Source: Anseranas semipalmata (lineage: Eukaryota; Chordata; Aves; Anseriformes; Anseranatidae). Taken from it: a DNA stretch of 64,000 bases. The position numbers and the translations under genes were made by a program. Where the stretch lies: positions 814,224 through 878,223 of the forward strand of contig VXAA01004383.1 in assembly GCA_013399115.1 (NCBI GenBank), written 5' to 3'. Shown here piece after piece: positions 23,931 through 36,260 of this stretch. Every line of letters begins with the position of its first letter. Within the stretch, counting starts at the first letter, position 1. The notes under the pieces were generated by a model, which was not told the origin of the DNA, did no database searches, and saw only the letters and a program-made list of their open reading frames with translations.

Positions 23931-26900
23931 GATCCAGTGCTGTAATTGTTCACAGGACAACTTTCCCGGTTGTGCTAAGGTAGGCATTTGGATGTCTTTG
24001 TACAAAGCTTTCACACCCCCAAAATCACCTAAGAAGCTTCTCAGCCCCTGACCTGGGAAACAGGGACGTGGAGTCTGAGAGCCAGGGGCGGCAAGAGCCA
24101 GGTTTCCACAGCAGGATCATTTCTGAAAACCTGGCCTCTGCCTGCGTCCCAACCTGGGAGGAAAGATCGCGTCAGCCGCCAGCTCCGCGTGTGGCCAGCG
24201 GTGCTTGGACGCTGAAAAATTTGGAGGCCCTTCCAGTGCTGGAGGAAGAGCTCGGTGGAGAGGCCTGGCAGCGTGCAGGAGGCTGTGCAGAGCCTGGTTG
24301 CTTTGCCCCCTTGCAGCAACCGTGTGGAAATAAACCTCAGCAGAGCTCCCAGCAAATCGCCAGTGGGTTGGAGGACTACGCAGTTTGTCTTGTTTGCAGG
24401 GAGGAGGTGGGATGGAGGAGCAGAGTGTTGTCAGTGCCACTCCTCTGGGCTGGATGTGTGGGGTTTGGCTGGTGGGCATGGCACGTCCGTACCCCGCCGC
24501 AGATCGTTTCCTCGGTCTGGGTGTCAAGTGACCCGGAGCGATCATTTTTATATCTTTTCAGAAATTAGTCTGCTTCTCTCGTGGCCTCTTGCTGTTGCTG
24601 GAGTTCAGCTGCCTGCCCCAGAATGGGCATCTCCGTTGATATTGTTTGATCTCATAACGCAAAACAAACCAGATGCTTGTGTCTGATAGACCTGAACATA
24701 ACCTCAGTACTGTCTTTTCTTACAACGGAGAAATCCCTTTGTTTAGCCTGTCTCCAGAACGGGATTTCTGTGCTGGTATAAAAACAAATGTGAAATATGT
24801 ACTCATATCCCAGGACTTGTTTCTGGTACCCAGCTACTAAAAATTCAGCTGTGGCCTTCATAAGTTGTTACTAATGTTTGAAGTCGCTTTTTTACCTTAT
24901 CTGCAAGGAGCACCTGCACCACTGTATTTACTGAGAGCAAGAGTATTTCTTTTGTTTCTGCAGAGAGATTTAAAAGAAGGGACAGGGCCAGTTTGTATGC
25001 TAATAGAGGTACGAGCAGAATGTTAATAGCTGAGATAAACAATAATGAAAAGAAAAATAAAAGTACTTTGGTGGGTAGTCTTGAAGCTGAGGGCTGGGTT
25101 TCTGGTTTTGAGGGCCTTTTCACCCCAACTTGCCTGTATGACAGCTGGATTTCATTCTAATACAGTTTCCAGTGGAGGAAAGGTGTGAGTTTGGCTTGAA
25201 CAGTAAGTCCGCTTTGAAGTCCATTGAAATTCAAAAATCCTATTTTCCAACAGCCTTCCCCCGGCACTTTACAATTTGTTTTTCCAAATGGGATTGTTTG
25301 CAAGAAACTGAAATGTGAAAGCATAACATTTGAAGACTTCAGAAACGTTGTTGTGAGTGTTTCATGCAGGCCTCACTGTCGCTTTGACTCTGCTCTCCCT
25401 GAGGGCTCTGACCTGTGAGTGGGACAAGGTCCTCAGGACGTCTGATTCCCTCTTCCACCTTCTGCTGCAGCCCCCTCCAAGGAGGCTCCCACTCAATTCC
25501 CATTCTACACCCATTTCTCCATGCTTTGGAGTGCAGTCTGTGGCCACCCGGGACCCACCTCAGGGCCACCTGAGATGTCTCTGCAGGGTGGACAAGGACC
25601 TCCTGGAGAGGAGCAGGGCAACCATCCGAGTACAAGGCCCTCTGCACCGTCCTACTGGTGAGTCAGAGCTCCTGGGCCCACTCCTGCTGTGCGTGGAGCC
25701 ACTGAAGAGCCTTTGAGTGTGCCACTTTGAACCCACACACCGAGTCACTTGTTCCAGAAGAGAAGATGTGGTGTCACGTGCTGGTGGTTGTTTGCGAACC
25801 TGGGAATGCTAACGAGAGCCTGAGCTGTGGCTTGCTGACAGGGTGGAAACGTGCCTGTGAAGGGCCTGGCCCCTGGTGACTCATCCCAGCAGCCTTTGAT
25901 GTGGAACCAGGTAGGACATTGCCTGGCAGGAGGCTTCTTCACACATCGACCAGTCGAGTCTGGCCAGGTAATTCCCTTTATCACGTGTTCCCTCCCTGGC
26001 CTGAAAGGAGAAAGGAGACAGCTCTCTGGGTACCTCCAAGCCTGTACTGTGCAGAGGCTGCTGGTTTGCTTTTCAAGGAGAGCGAGCAAACTGCTGCATT
26101 TGCAAAGTTTAGCTTGTAATGGTCCATGATGACAGTCATGCTATTATGTACATGCAGGTTACCACTGTGCAGTTACAACAGGGCTGTAAATGAGCCTCTA
26201 AGGCATTAATTCAATAATAATAAAAAAAAAAAAAGTCATGTTTTCTTCTGGAATGAGGAGCATAAGATGTTTCTTCCAGGAGCTTTAAGGAGCGGGTAAG
26301 GCCTCTTTGCTGTCAAGGAGCTGAAATAACAGTGGTCATGGCCCAAAATGGAGGGCACACTCAGGGCACAGTGTGAGAGACTGTGTGTGCCTGGGAGAGG
26401 AAAGCAGGAAGCCCACAGAAACCAGGAACAGAGGCAGCAGAGAAAGTCTTCAGCAGTGCTTGGAAAGGTGCTGGGAGCCTGGCACCAAAAGAAATGCCAG
26501 AGGCAGGGGACTTTCTCAGTCACAGCTGTGGTGGGCAGAGGATGATCTCCTCTTGTTTGAGTCTTGAGTGCCCAGGGATCTTTTCCCTGGCCTTAGCAGA
26601 TAAACAGGGATCCATCAAAGACGCAGTCCCCTAAGAGCAGAAACACGTTGCAGAGCCCCGAGCTTCGGCGAGTTGCTCATGCCAGGAGTAACATCAACAG
26701 CAGAGAACCAGAAGCACCAAATTCTGCTTTCTTCTTACTCCTGTGGTAGCATTAGAGAGGACATTTCTTCCTCCTTCCTTTGGCCAGCAGTTCTTCAGAG
26801 ATCAGGGCACAAGTGAGGGCTGCCTCACACACCCGCTGCAGTAATTGGTGTCTTCTCCATAGCCCTTCCCATATTGTGCATGCCAGGAGAAGGGCTCCCA

Positions 26901-27865
26901 CCTGTGGGAAGAAAACTGGCTAATGCTGACAGCCTCAAACCTCATGTATATGCAGGAGTGCTGCATTTAAACAGTGAGGGATGATGGGGTGATGAGCGGA
27001 TGTTTTCACATGCACATACACCAGTCCCTTTGTGCTGGCTTCTCTGTTCCCAGAAGCAGAATGCATGGGATGGCACCACAGGCTGACAATGTGGGACAGG
27101 ATCACGAGTTCAAATTCCCCAAAACAACTGATAGAAACAGGCTTTGCCACACATCTCTCTCCATCTTTAGGTGGCAACGATAAAACCCCTGGGAATTTTG
27201 TTCTTTGCCACAGGCATCTAGCAGCAATCTTCCTGGAGTGAAGCCAAAGTGGCTGTGAGCTGGGCCACTCCACAGACACACCGGGGTGGGAGGCAGCATC
27301 TCCTGCAGCAACAGCCATAGAGCTCCTGCTGGGGGTGATACCATCGTGGAGGTCTCAGGAGCAGATGCTGAGCCTGGATCCCACTTCCCTGGGGCAGAAT
27401 TTCACCTGCAGCCCATTGCTGGGGGTAGCGTTGGCGGTATATTCATGTGGACGATTCACTGGCACTGACCCTGTCCCAGCATGCCAATCTGAAACACTCA
27501 TTCCTCTGAAAATGAGGTTGGTTGGGAAAAGTGTTTCTGCTATCTGGTGGGTGGGAGGAGGTAGGGAGAGTGTTGCAGATGGGATAAAAAGGATATTGAA
27601 GGGGAGCAGAAGAAGCAGCAGGGAGCCTTCAAGCAGCACTGCTCAAAGTGTACACATACTTATAGGAACGCTCTGGAAGTTACTTCATTATTATTGTAAA
27701 CGCCACTGAGTGAAAACAGCTACAAGCAAATGCTGTCCATGATACTACACCAGAATCTTGCATCAGCATGAGCCGGCAGGGGACATAAAATCAAAGTGGA
27801 ATTGTATTTATGTTCTGGGCATGAACTCAGTCTATACCACCGGAGATAATACACCCTCCCCCCCC
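23931..27865. other. unassigned non-coding sequence, two GC-rich patches
   Basis: No gene supported. GC-rich patches at 24040-24540 and 25420-25700 carry overlapping frames up to 166 codons without recognisable domains. One frame at 25357-25716 begins with a hydrophobic segment and runs into a good donor sequence (GTGAGT at 25658); it is discussed as a finding. An A run lies near 26222-26234. Confidence 0.4.
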
Positions 27866-27866
27866 N
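27866..27866. other. undetermined base at end of a poly-C run
   Basis: A single N follows a C-rich run (about 27855-27865). Sequencing through homopolymer C commonly fails, so the N probably marks uncertain run length rather than a real gap. Confidence 0.8.
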
Positions 27867-27971
27867 TTACAGCTCCCTCTGTCAGTCTGACTCCCACTTG
27901 GGCAGCAGTTACTTATAATACCATGGCATGAGCTGTAGGTTCCCTTTGAAATACAGTCTTTACCATTCAAA

Positions 27972-28035
27972 GGCCTTTGGAGCAAGGCACTATCTCTTTA
28001 GTCTGCAATTATGGCATTCATAATAGCAAGTCTTC
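27972..28035 (+). mobile_element. L2/L3-type 3'-end scrap
   Basis: 'ctttggagcaaggcactatc' and 'tctttagtctgcaattatgg' follow in order the tail of old LINE-2-like elements ('ctttggggcagggactgtc', 'tctttgttctgtgtttgta'). A better preserved copy of the same tail occurs on the minus strand at about 53290-53365 in this window. Divergence is large and confidence modest. Confidence 0.4.
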
Positions 28036-28814
28036 TAAGGAATTCATGTTCAGAAAACATGCACTCTGCACAAATGTTTCATGGAAATTAGATTTCAAGG
28101 GGCAAAAATAGCACAGTACTCTGAGAGTGCAGAAGGTGGAGATCCTTTTCTTCCCCCATTCTCCCAGTAATTAATTCCTCCTCTGGCATAATTTGAGGAA
28201 AATACTTTCTTTCATTAATATACTGCCTACCTGTTAAGGAACATTCTTTCAATTGATTTTTTTTTTAAGCATGCACAACTTTGACCAAGTGCTCATCATT
28301 GATCTGACAGAAAAATGTAATGCTGTTGAGCATTTTCCTTGTAGGATGCTCATCAGTGTTTCATGCACTTAGTCAAATCCAATTCTGGGGTAAGTAGGTT
28401 TCATCTCGGTGAAGCCATTGGAATTGCATCCAATTCTACAAGAGCGGTACTTGGCTATTTCTTTGCACAATGTAAGTGGCGGTGACTCAAAATCAGATTG
28501 TATCCAGCTAAACAATAATGCCTGTGGAAATATAATTTGGTATGTTCTAGTCATGTTTTATAATAGTCATTTTGCTACCAGACTTTTGTCTCAGAGGCTA
28601 GTGAGTCTCTGCTGATTCAGGCCATGAATGTTTCTGCCAACCTTTTACCTCTAGAAAAGCGTAGAGGAAGACACCTTTTATCTGAATGGTCCAGGCATTT
28701 CATTCATGTCAAAAGTCAACAGAAGCCTTACCTGGATACAACCTATGCTGTCAGACGTATGTAGTCAGGCTCAGTGGAGGTGAACTGGGCAGAATCAATA
28801 GCCCATGATGTGAG
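28036..28814. other. unassigned non-coding sequence
   Basis: AT-rich DNA with no gene or repeat recognised. Small imperfect duplications such as CCAATTCT at about 28378 and 28430 are within chance. Confidence 0.4.
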
Positions 28815-28862
28815 GGAGGTTTGGCTGGAAGAGTATCTTCCAACCTTAAACTCTAGGAATTA
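28815..28862 (+). mobile_element. possible CR1 3'-end scrap
   Basis: 'aggtttggctggaagagtat' followed by 'cttccaaccttaaactctag' resembles the sense 3' end of avian CR1 ('aggttggactagatgat', 'cccttccaacctaaac', 'attctatg'). Only ~48 bases match and the characteristic terminal octamer repeat is not clear. Confidence 0.4.
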
Positions 28863-30148
28863 ATGGAAAACCCCTTTCTTACTTTCCATATGTAAGACTA
28901 TGTAAGACATCTCATTAGCTCAGATCAAGAACCTCTGTTTGGGGTTCAGAGTCATCAAGAATGAGATGTGTTTGTGAACCTTTCTATTGAAAACTCCTCC
29001 CTACTCCTGAAGAAAACACATTGCCTCAGAGTCTGTTCCCTAGTGAAAGTCACGTACGTGCAGAAGTGTCCTTTATTGTTAAAGACCAGTGCAAGGTGTT
29101 TGGTCCTTTCCCCTCCTCAGCTCAACATAATAATAGTTGATGGCTCACCTCAGCCATGGGGTTACACGGTAAACTCATACATATCCTACCACTTTTGTCT
29201 TGATATAAAATGGCAGGTCTGGTTTTGAAGGAAATCACAACATCCTTATCTGTAGGTTGACTTCATCCTCAAAGCTCACCAATAATGTGATTCTTGGGCC
29301 AACTCTGACTTCCCTTGCATCTTCCACATTGTTTAACACATGATGAGCCAGCAAGTTGCAGAGCTGGTGTTCACAACCTTTTCTCCTCATAGAACTGCAT
29401 TTGGGGCCACAGTCTTCCTTCAGCTGGCACTTTCAGGCTCTCAGACTCAGGAAGAGTCGCAGCTTATTGCACAGAAACCTCTACTCAGGCTCTAGGCAGA
29501 GTCTTCTCCATGAGCAGAGGGAAAGCAATGGAATCTGCAGGCACTCAAATGGATTCTTTGGGCATCTACAGCTTTTGCGTGGGTGACTTTGTCTTTCTTA
29601 ATGTGAAAAAATAAATAAAACCACTTGAGTCCAAATGGTCCATATGAGTCACGAAGAAACCATTCTTCCTCCCCCTGAGACAGTTAGTCACCCTTTCACT
29701 ACCAGAAGGCAGAATTTGGGTAGTTCTGACTGCACAGGAGTGCAGAAGATGAGAAATTGTTCTTAGATATAGAAAATGATGTTTATTGTCCTGTGAGATG
29801 GGCAAAATTGCTTCTCTAAAAGCTGAACAGAATCACCCTTTACAAGCAGCAAGTGTTGTGTTGCAAGGGATTGGTCTTGCCAAGTGGCTTTTGTTTTACC
29901 CATATCTCTGAAAACTCTGATTTGTAGGTTATGTTTTGGAGAACTGATGACATGGAGGAGATTGGTGGTCTACAGAAAGGCCAGCTGATGGGTTTATGTT
30001 CCTAAAGTCTTCAGTGCAGGAAGGTATTTTGGAAAGTTTCTGATAACCTGTAAGGAGTCTTCATAGCATGTTCATACTTGGGAGTATGGGAATCCTGTCC
30101 AAGTCCTGCCTTTTCATTGACTGTTGCGCCGAAGAAAGTATTCAACAC
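28863..30148. other. unassigned non-coding sequence
   Basis: No gene or repeat recognised. Frames are below 90 codons. Confidence 0.4.
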
Positions 30149-30195
30149 TTGTGCCTCAGCTTCCCAACTATGAAATGGAAATTGCAAGGGGAATT
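30149..30195 (+). mobile_element. MIR-like SINE core scrap
   Basis: 'gtgcctcagcttcccaacta' then 'tgaaatggaaattg' parallels the MIR core 'tgcctcagtttcc(t/c)catc', 'tgtaaaatggggat'. It is short and diverged. A second, longer MIR-like scrap lies at 18228-18320. Confidence 0.5.
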
Positions 30196-32989
30196 ACAGC
30201 TGTGCTGTGCCGCAGGACACATTCTGTGCCACATTCTGTGGCTGAATTAGTCAGTATTTGGAAATCACTTTCAAGCAATAAAGTACTACCTTTTTAATAG
30301 CAAGTTGCCCTTTTCCCCAGGAGCCCTGTTCAGAACCTCTCAACCTTGACAATAAATTGAAATTGAAATCTTTTGTGTACTCAAATGAATACATTATCTT
30401 AATTTTTTGAACGGATAGGATTTTGTGCAGAAGGTGATTTTGACTGTTTAGCAACATAACTTTAGCTAAACCTTTTTGCTTCCATAATTATCATTTTTAA
30501 TACAATTCTCTTAGTATTTTAGATTGAAAATGAGGAAATGTCCTTTGGCTCCAGTCCAAAGTTGCCTCTGTTTTTTGATATCCTTTCAAAAGATAAAGGT
30601 CTAATTCTCCCTTCCGTAGTGCACTTTATAGTCATTTACACATGTAAAACGCTATTATTCTCTCCTGGAAACATCCACCAAAATGCAAATTACTCTACAA
30701 GAGGAGCTAGCATCAAACTCAAGGACTCCAGAGGATAAAGGCAAATGAGCAGCCTACCATGAACAACCTAGAGAGTCAACTTAAAGCCTGTCAGCTACTT
30801 TATGGTCATTATCCATGTTAACAACCTTACCCTATGGCAAAAGAAAGTATATTACCTGTAGAGGAAAGTGGGGTAAATACCTCACACGCACCACAGTCTC
30901 AAAGCGCACAAATGATTATAAATGCACTTCTGATCTTATCATTTGGCATCTCTTCTGTTGGGTCCATACCCTCAGACCAATCCACTGCAAACGTCTTCTA
31001 AATATAAAACTGCAACTCACTGTGTACACTCACTGTGCACGTTGCCTTGCCTGTACCACAAATCAAACAGCGGCTGGCAGCCTGTTTAGCAGGACCGGTC
31101 ACTGAGCACGCTTCAGCTGTGAGCAGAGCCAAGAGCATGCTAAAAACAGCCCCATGCAGTTCATCCTTGCTCCCAGTTGCAGACTGTGACCGGGCTGGTC
31201 TGAGGAGCCGTGCTCAAGGAGCACTGCTCCCTAACCACAGCCAAGACAAGTGGTTTGGGTTTGGCCCAAGCTTTTACAGCTCCTGACCACAGCTCTCCTC
31301 CCCTCGGGTGCTGTTCTGGTTAAAAACCTGCACCTGGGGCTGAAGGGCTGCAGGGTCCTGGGCAGGCAGGGAGGGCTTTATTTTCCTTCTAAAGTCGTCC
31401 GTGAGCCCCCAGCACTGTGCCATGTAGGGCTGTCAGCAAACGTCAGCCGGATGGTGTCGTCTGCTCACCAGCCCCATGTACTCCTCTTTCAGCCTGGGGG
31501 AGGGGATGGATCTGAAGAAGCAATTTGGCATGAAAATGAGAAAGGGGCAAAGCAGCTGGCAAACCTGGCCTCTGAAAAAAGAGATATAGAGAGGGAACAG
31601 AAAAGCAATTACTTCAGAAAGCCAGGTTGCTCCTTACTCCAAATTAGTAGAGCTGCTTGGAAAAACCCAGGTAAACCTTTTGGTAGCTCAGCTTGATGCC
31701 TTTGCTAGAGGTGCTCTGCTACCAGTGAAGCAGCAATTTCCTATGAACATGCTTCATCAGGTCTCAGCGCACAGGCCCAGAATCCGTGCCTCGGTGGCCG
31801 TTTTGTCCAAGCGTGCCCCACCAATTTTTATGAGATCTTGGAAAGCTCTGGGTGGGGAAGACACCCAAATCTGTGAGACTGCATTTCCACTTACTGAAAT
31901 CCCTCCTGAAGTGTTACAACCCTTCTCTGATCAGCCATTTCAGAACCCAGTCTGAGCAAAGCTTGGCCCTAGAGATATGGACAAAGAGATCGAGGTTTGT
32001 AAAGGTGTCCAGGTGCCTACGCGATCGTCAGACTTCCCAGGTGACAGAGCTAAGTCACTGACTGCCTGTGCTTCTTCCTGTAGTCTGTGAAAGTTACGGG
32101 TAGGTACTCGACAGCTTCCAGGGTCAGGCTTGTGATCCTCATTTGAGCAGTGGTTGTGGTATCTAGAAAGAATTAATATATGTGTCATAAATGGACTTGG
32201 TTTCTTCTTGATGTATGTGCAAAGAAGTATTTTTGTGATGTGGCTCATTGCCAGTGTTCCTTAGAAAGTCACGTATGTAGTTTTTCATCTGTAAGTTGAT
32301 AAAATGCTGTAATTAGTTTCTGAAATATTTCTAAATCTCCTTTTGCAGTAGTTAACCCCTATTTGTTAAGAAAAAATAAAAAACGTCTTTTCCCTTGAAG
32401 GCCCAAACAAATAGCTCCTTTCACTGTCCCAGTGACTGTGATATGTGATCAGGTACCAAAAGCTACGTGCCTCCTCCTCGCAGGGCACTCGTGTGAAAAG
32501 TTAGCTGAAGGGACTTGGTCAGTGAATTTTCTGACTTGCTTTGTGGTTTTCATTTCTGATTTTAATGCCGTGTTAGAGTGAATTTTTTGCATTTAATGTT
32601 AAAGTCTCTGGATGATTTCTGATCCCCTGAGATTAACTCCAAATTTCTGCCCCTTGATAGCTGATTTGGGTGTATCGAATTATGTTCAGTCCATTCTGGC
32701 AACCACCCAAATTAGCCAGTAATCCTAATTTGCTTCTAGTCCTGTCTATCTCTCAAAGAACAAATTAAAACATGACTGTCTCATATGTCAATTAAGGTCT
32801 TATATCTTTCCTTCCCTCCCTTTCTTTATTGATAGGCTTTTTTTTTTTTTTCCCCTTTCTTTTTTGTGCTCACGAAGGCCTCTAGATTTACAACTCTTAA
32901 AGTCAAAGTACTTTATCTACAGATCAAGCACAGCAAAGAGAGCAGCAGTTTTCAGATTATCCTGCCCATCCATCTCAGTCCTGGAGGGG
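30196..32989. other. unassigned non-coding sequence
   Basis: No gene supported. A 148-codon frame at 31250-31696 has no known domain. At 31994-32030 'gtttgtaaaggtgtccaggt' plus 'gcctac' may be a scrap of an old amniote palindromic repeat. A T run lies near 32838-32851. Confidence 0.4.
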
Positions 32990-34480
32990 GCCAATTTATG
33001 AAATGAGAATTGGACATTCTCAGTGTCTGCTTCATCTTCTGCTGAAACTGCAGACGGGGAACAAATCACTGGCTATTTCAGGGTCTAAGGGTGGCAGAAT
33101 GAAGACCTGGACCTCAAAAAAGCAGATTTCAGCAATTTCAGAAGGCAGTTAGGCAGAGTCTCTTGGGAAGAAATTCTAAGTGAAGAAGTGCAGAGAGCTG
33201 GTGGCTACATTACAAGCAAATCAGCCACTTGTCTCAGTGCAGGGGAGCAATAGAGTTTACAGTGAAACCTATATAGCTGCGTCAGGAGCACCTCATTACT
33301 TGAAATCCAAAAAAGGAGTCTCACAAAGAGTAAAAACAAGGCAACAGGGCAACATAACCAGTTTTTCTGAATGCATAAGGAGCAGAAGCAAGGCAAAGGG
33401 AGATGCAACTCCACTGCTTAATAGACACAGAGAACAAATAAAGCATGACAAAGAGATGTTTGAAGTATTCAATGATTTTTTGGTTGAATCTTCACTAGAA
33501 AAGAAATCACCATGAAGTAGCATTCAAGTGATTGAAAAAATGCACTGGCTGGTTTCCAGTGGTCTCCTGTCAAATTGAGAAGGCATTTCACTTTGGATTC
33601 TACAGAGGAATTTTTTTCCTTGGGACTATTTCTGTTCACTGTCTTCATTATCAGGATGGATGATGGAAAAGACTTCATATTCAGTAGACACCAAGCTGGG
33701 AAGGAGCTATAATGAGTTTGGAAGACATAATCAGAAAAAGAGTGATCTTGGTGAGCTGGAGAATTGATCTGGGCCCAGTGAGATGGAATTATTTTGGGAC
33801 AAGTTGGATGTATTACACATAGAAATCAGATGCGTACATACAGATTGCACAAAAACTGCTGAGACAGCAGAACCAGAGGAAGGGAGCTGGGGTTTTGGTG
33901 TACCACAAACTGAGTGAGCCAATGCTGGTGTTTTGAAAAAGGTGAATCTTCAGGTAGGAGGTGTTAGCAGGCAGGCAGTATGAGAGCTACTTATGCCACT
34001 CTACCCAGTGCTGCTGACACCCCACTTGGTGCGATGTGTCCAGATTTGGATGTCATGTCAGAGGCAATCTGGGCAAAGCAACAAAAAAAAGGAAACTTTC
34101 AGGAAACATGAGATAAGTGGGACTTTTGTTTTGTCTAGAAAGCAGACGACTGAGGGGAACCACAACCTTTTCAATACAGAGAACTGTTTTTTACTTTCCT
34201 CCTTGTCTCTTGCAGGTAGGATGAGAAACAATTGGTTTAATTTATAGCAGCATACCTGTAGAATAAGTGAAACAAAAGCCTGTAGGAGAGCTTTGAGCCC
34301 TGGAGGGGGCAAGGAAGGATATTGCAGCATTGTCTTCACTGAAAGCTTTTCAGAACAGGCAAGAGGGTGTGGGCAAGCCAAGCACCTCTCAGGACTCCTC
34401 TGATCTTTGTGAGCCAGGCTATGGGTCTGGGAAGAGATTTTGGGAGACTATATGCTCCATTCCTCCTCTCCAGAGCACAC
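32990..34480 (+). mobile_element. CR1-type LINE, 3' half of ORF2 with internal deletion
   Basis: An old CR1 copy in sense orientation. In order: the region before the reverse transcriptase ('gacctggacctcaaaaaagc' near 33108-33127); an open stretch at 33180-33515 ending in a linker reading ATPLLN...MFEVFNDFLVESSLEKK, where CR1 usually has 'PLLN...VLNAFFASVFT'; then directly the far end of the RT with YSVDTKLG (33678-33701) in place of the usual (F/Y)ADDTKLG; then 'caaactgagtgagccaatgc' (33907-33926); and AGRMRNNWFNL (34213-34245) for the family's EGRTRSNGLNL. The central RT (several hundred bases) is missing between about 33515 and 33560. The first Asp of the catalytic pair is Val, and frames shift repeatedly, so the copy is dead. 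The 3' limit is uncertain. Confidence 0.88.
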
Positions 34481-36099
34481 CTAACTACAAAGCTTTCGTT
34501 TGTTTTAGGAAACAAGAGAACAGTGCTTAAAACAACCCCACAAAATAGGAAATAATACTTTCCATTTCTGTGACTGATGTAGGGTTATGTGCGGTATGTT
34601 TTACAGCAGCCAGGTGCTCCGTAGGTCACTGATTTGTTCATATTAACCTGCCTGCGAGGAGTTAAATCAAAAAAGACGGCGGAGGAAGAGTCAAGCTGGG
34701 ATAAAACTGCATCCAAGGTAAAGCTGTTTGCAGGGACAAGGGGGTGCCTTCCCCCGGCTTCCCTGCCTCACTTCCCACAAGGCTGGAAGCCTAGGCTCCG
34801 AAATCGGAAGGAGGTTGGTCTTAGACGAGAAGAGGGTGCAAGCGACTTGTCTGTTGGCTGCAGACAGCACCTCATCTGAGGCTGAGCCTCAGCCCCACGA
34901 GCAGCACGGGCCTTTATTGGCCTTCAGGAGGTGAGCGTTGGCCTGGGGATGAATGCAGGGCTTCAAGGGCTCCAGGTCTGACGCCTGGCAAACGCCTCGG
35001 AGCTGCCAGGAGGTGAGGTTCAGCTCCAGAGTGGTTGCGCTGAGGGAGTCGGGGAGATGCTGGAGGCCAGACCAGCACCTAGAGGTGCTGTCGCTGGAAA
35101 CCAGGAGGCATAAAGTGAAACTTGTCATGGCCTCAGCAAACGCTAGAGACGCTCACACCAGCTGACTGTCGCACCAGGGATGGTGTTTTGTGCAGGGAGC
35201 ATTTTGTCAGCGAGAGGATGCTGAATGCAAAGGGCCTGAGCTTGTTAGCTGTGAGATGCAAACCATTAGCTCCTGAGGCAGGGGATGGTTCCCTGGTCCC
35301 TGCAAACCCAGTCACAGCCAGACCCGGAGCAGCCCTGGCAGGGCACAGGGAGGCTCAGTGGGATGGCGTGAACCCCTCTCCCCACACAGAGGATGGGAAG
35401 CTGGCCCCAGTCCCATGTTCTCCACCACACCTGTTTCTCCTGGTCTGTGCTTAAGAGGAAAATAGGCTTTTTCCTCATGTACTGGGATGTATGTTGCCCC
35501 AGAATGAGGTATTCAAACAGGACAAGACCTGCAGAGCTACTCTGGAGAAGAGAGGAGTCCCAGGGAAACTTGAGCATGAATTTTCACCTCGAAAAAATGA
35601 GCTTCTCAATTTATCCCCACCTTGCTGGAGTTATTCCCATAAAATAATTGTCACTTTTGAAGCCAGTCCTACTCTTCCCCCGTGCTTGAAAGGCTGCTCC
35701 CCCCAGCTCTGTGTACGTGCACCGACTGGCTCTTTTCCAAGTACTACTCGGTGAAGAAACGCCTGCTTGCGTACCTGCTGCAAACTATTTACATTTCACT
35801 TTCATTGGCAATAAATTAGCAGAGGAGGTCTGAGCAACAGTTGTTCTGAGCAGGGAGGGAGTCTGGATTGTGACAGCATTTAAACAGCCAGCCCTTATCA
35901 TCACGAACGAAAGAGTGCAGGGAGCTTGTTGATGCAAACCAACATCAAGTGAACTGTGGTTGCCAGCAGAGCAGCTTCCCATGTGAAAACCCCGATTCCC
36001 TGCTTCTCGACAAGGCCACAGCAAAGCCAAGTCAAGGACAGAGCCTTTTCTTTTTTTTTTTTTTCAAACCAGCTGTTAGTGGAATAAGTAATTCTGCAA
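34481..36099. other. unassigned non-coding sequence
   Basis: Moderately GC-rich, no gene recognised. Overlapping frames up to 110 codons at 34.7-35.6 kb show no domain. A 14-T run lies at 36051-36064. Confidence 0.4.
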
Positions 36100-36260
36100 A
36101 CCTGCCTTTCACATCTCACTCACTTTATATGCATTCTAATTAATTTTGTCTGGGAAAATAATTGGCTCAGATCAGGTCGATCCGACTGAAGTTCTAAATA
36201 ACTTTGGTCGAGTGGTATTTATATTTCAGCAACTAGTCTTGGGTGAAAAGCTCACATGCT
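36100..36260. promoter_or_regulatory. candidate conserved non-coding element
   Basis: A short AT-rich unique block with TTCTAATTAATTTTG (TAATTA homeodomain core), AAAATAATTGGC and TAAATAACTTTGG. The high density of TAAT cores between GC-mixed flanks resembles vertebrate developmental enhancers. Inferred from composition only. Confidence 0.25.

Noticed and set aside
27095..27125. Sequence resembling a tRNA T-arm ('gagttcaaattcccc')
   Set aside because: No matching D-arm, anticodon arm or acceptor stem at the correct distance.
33180..33515. 111-codon plus-strand frame, at first taken as a small protein
   Set aside because: Its end matches the CR1 ORF2 linker before the reverse transcriptase, and further CR1 motifs follow downstream.
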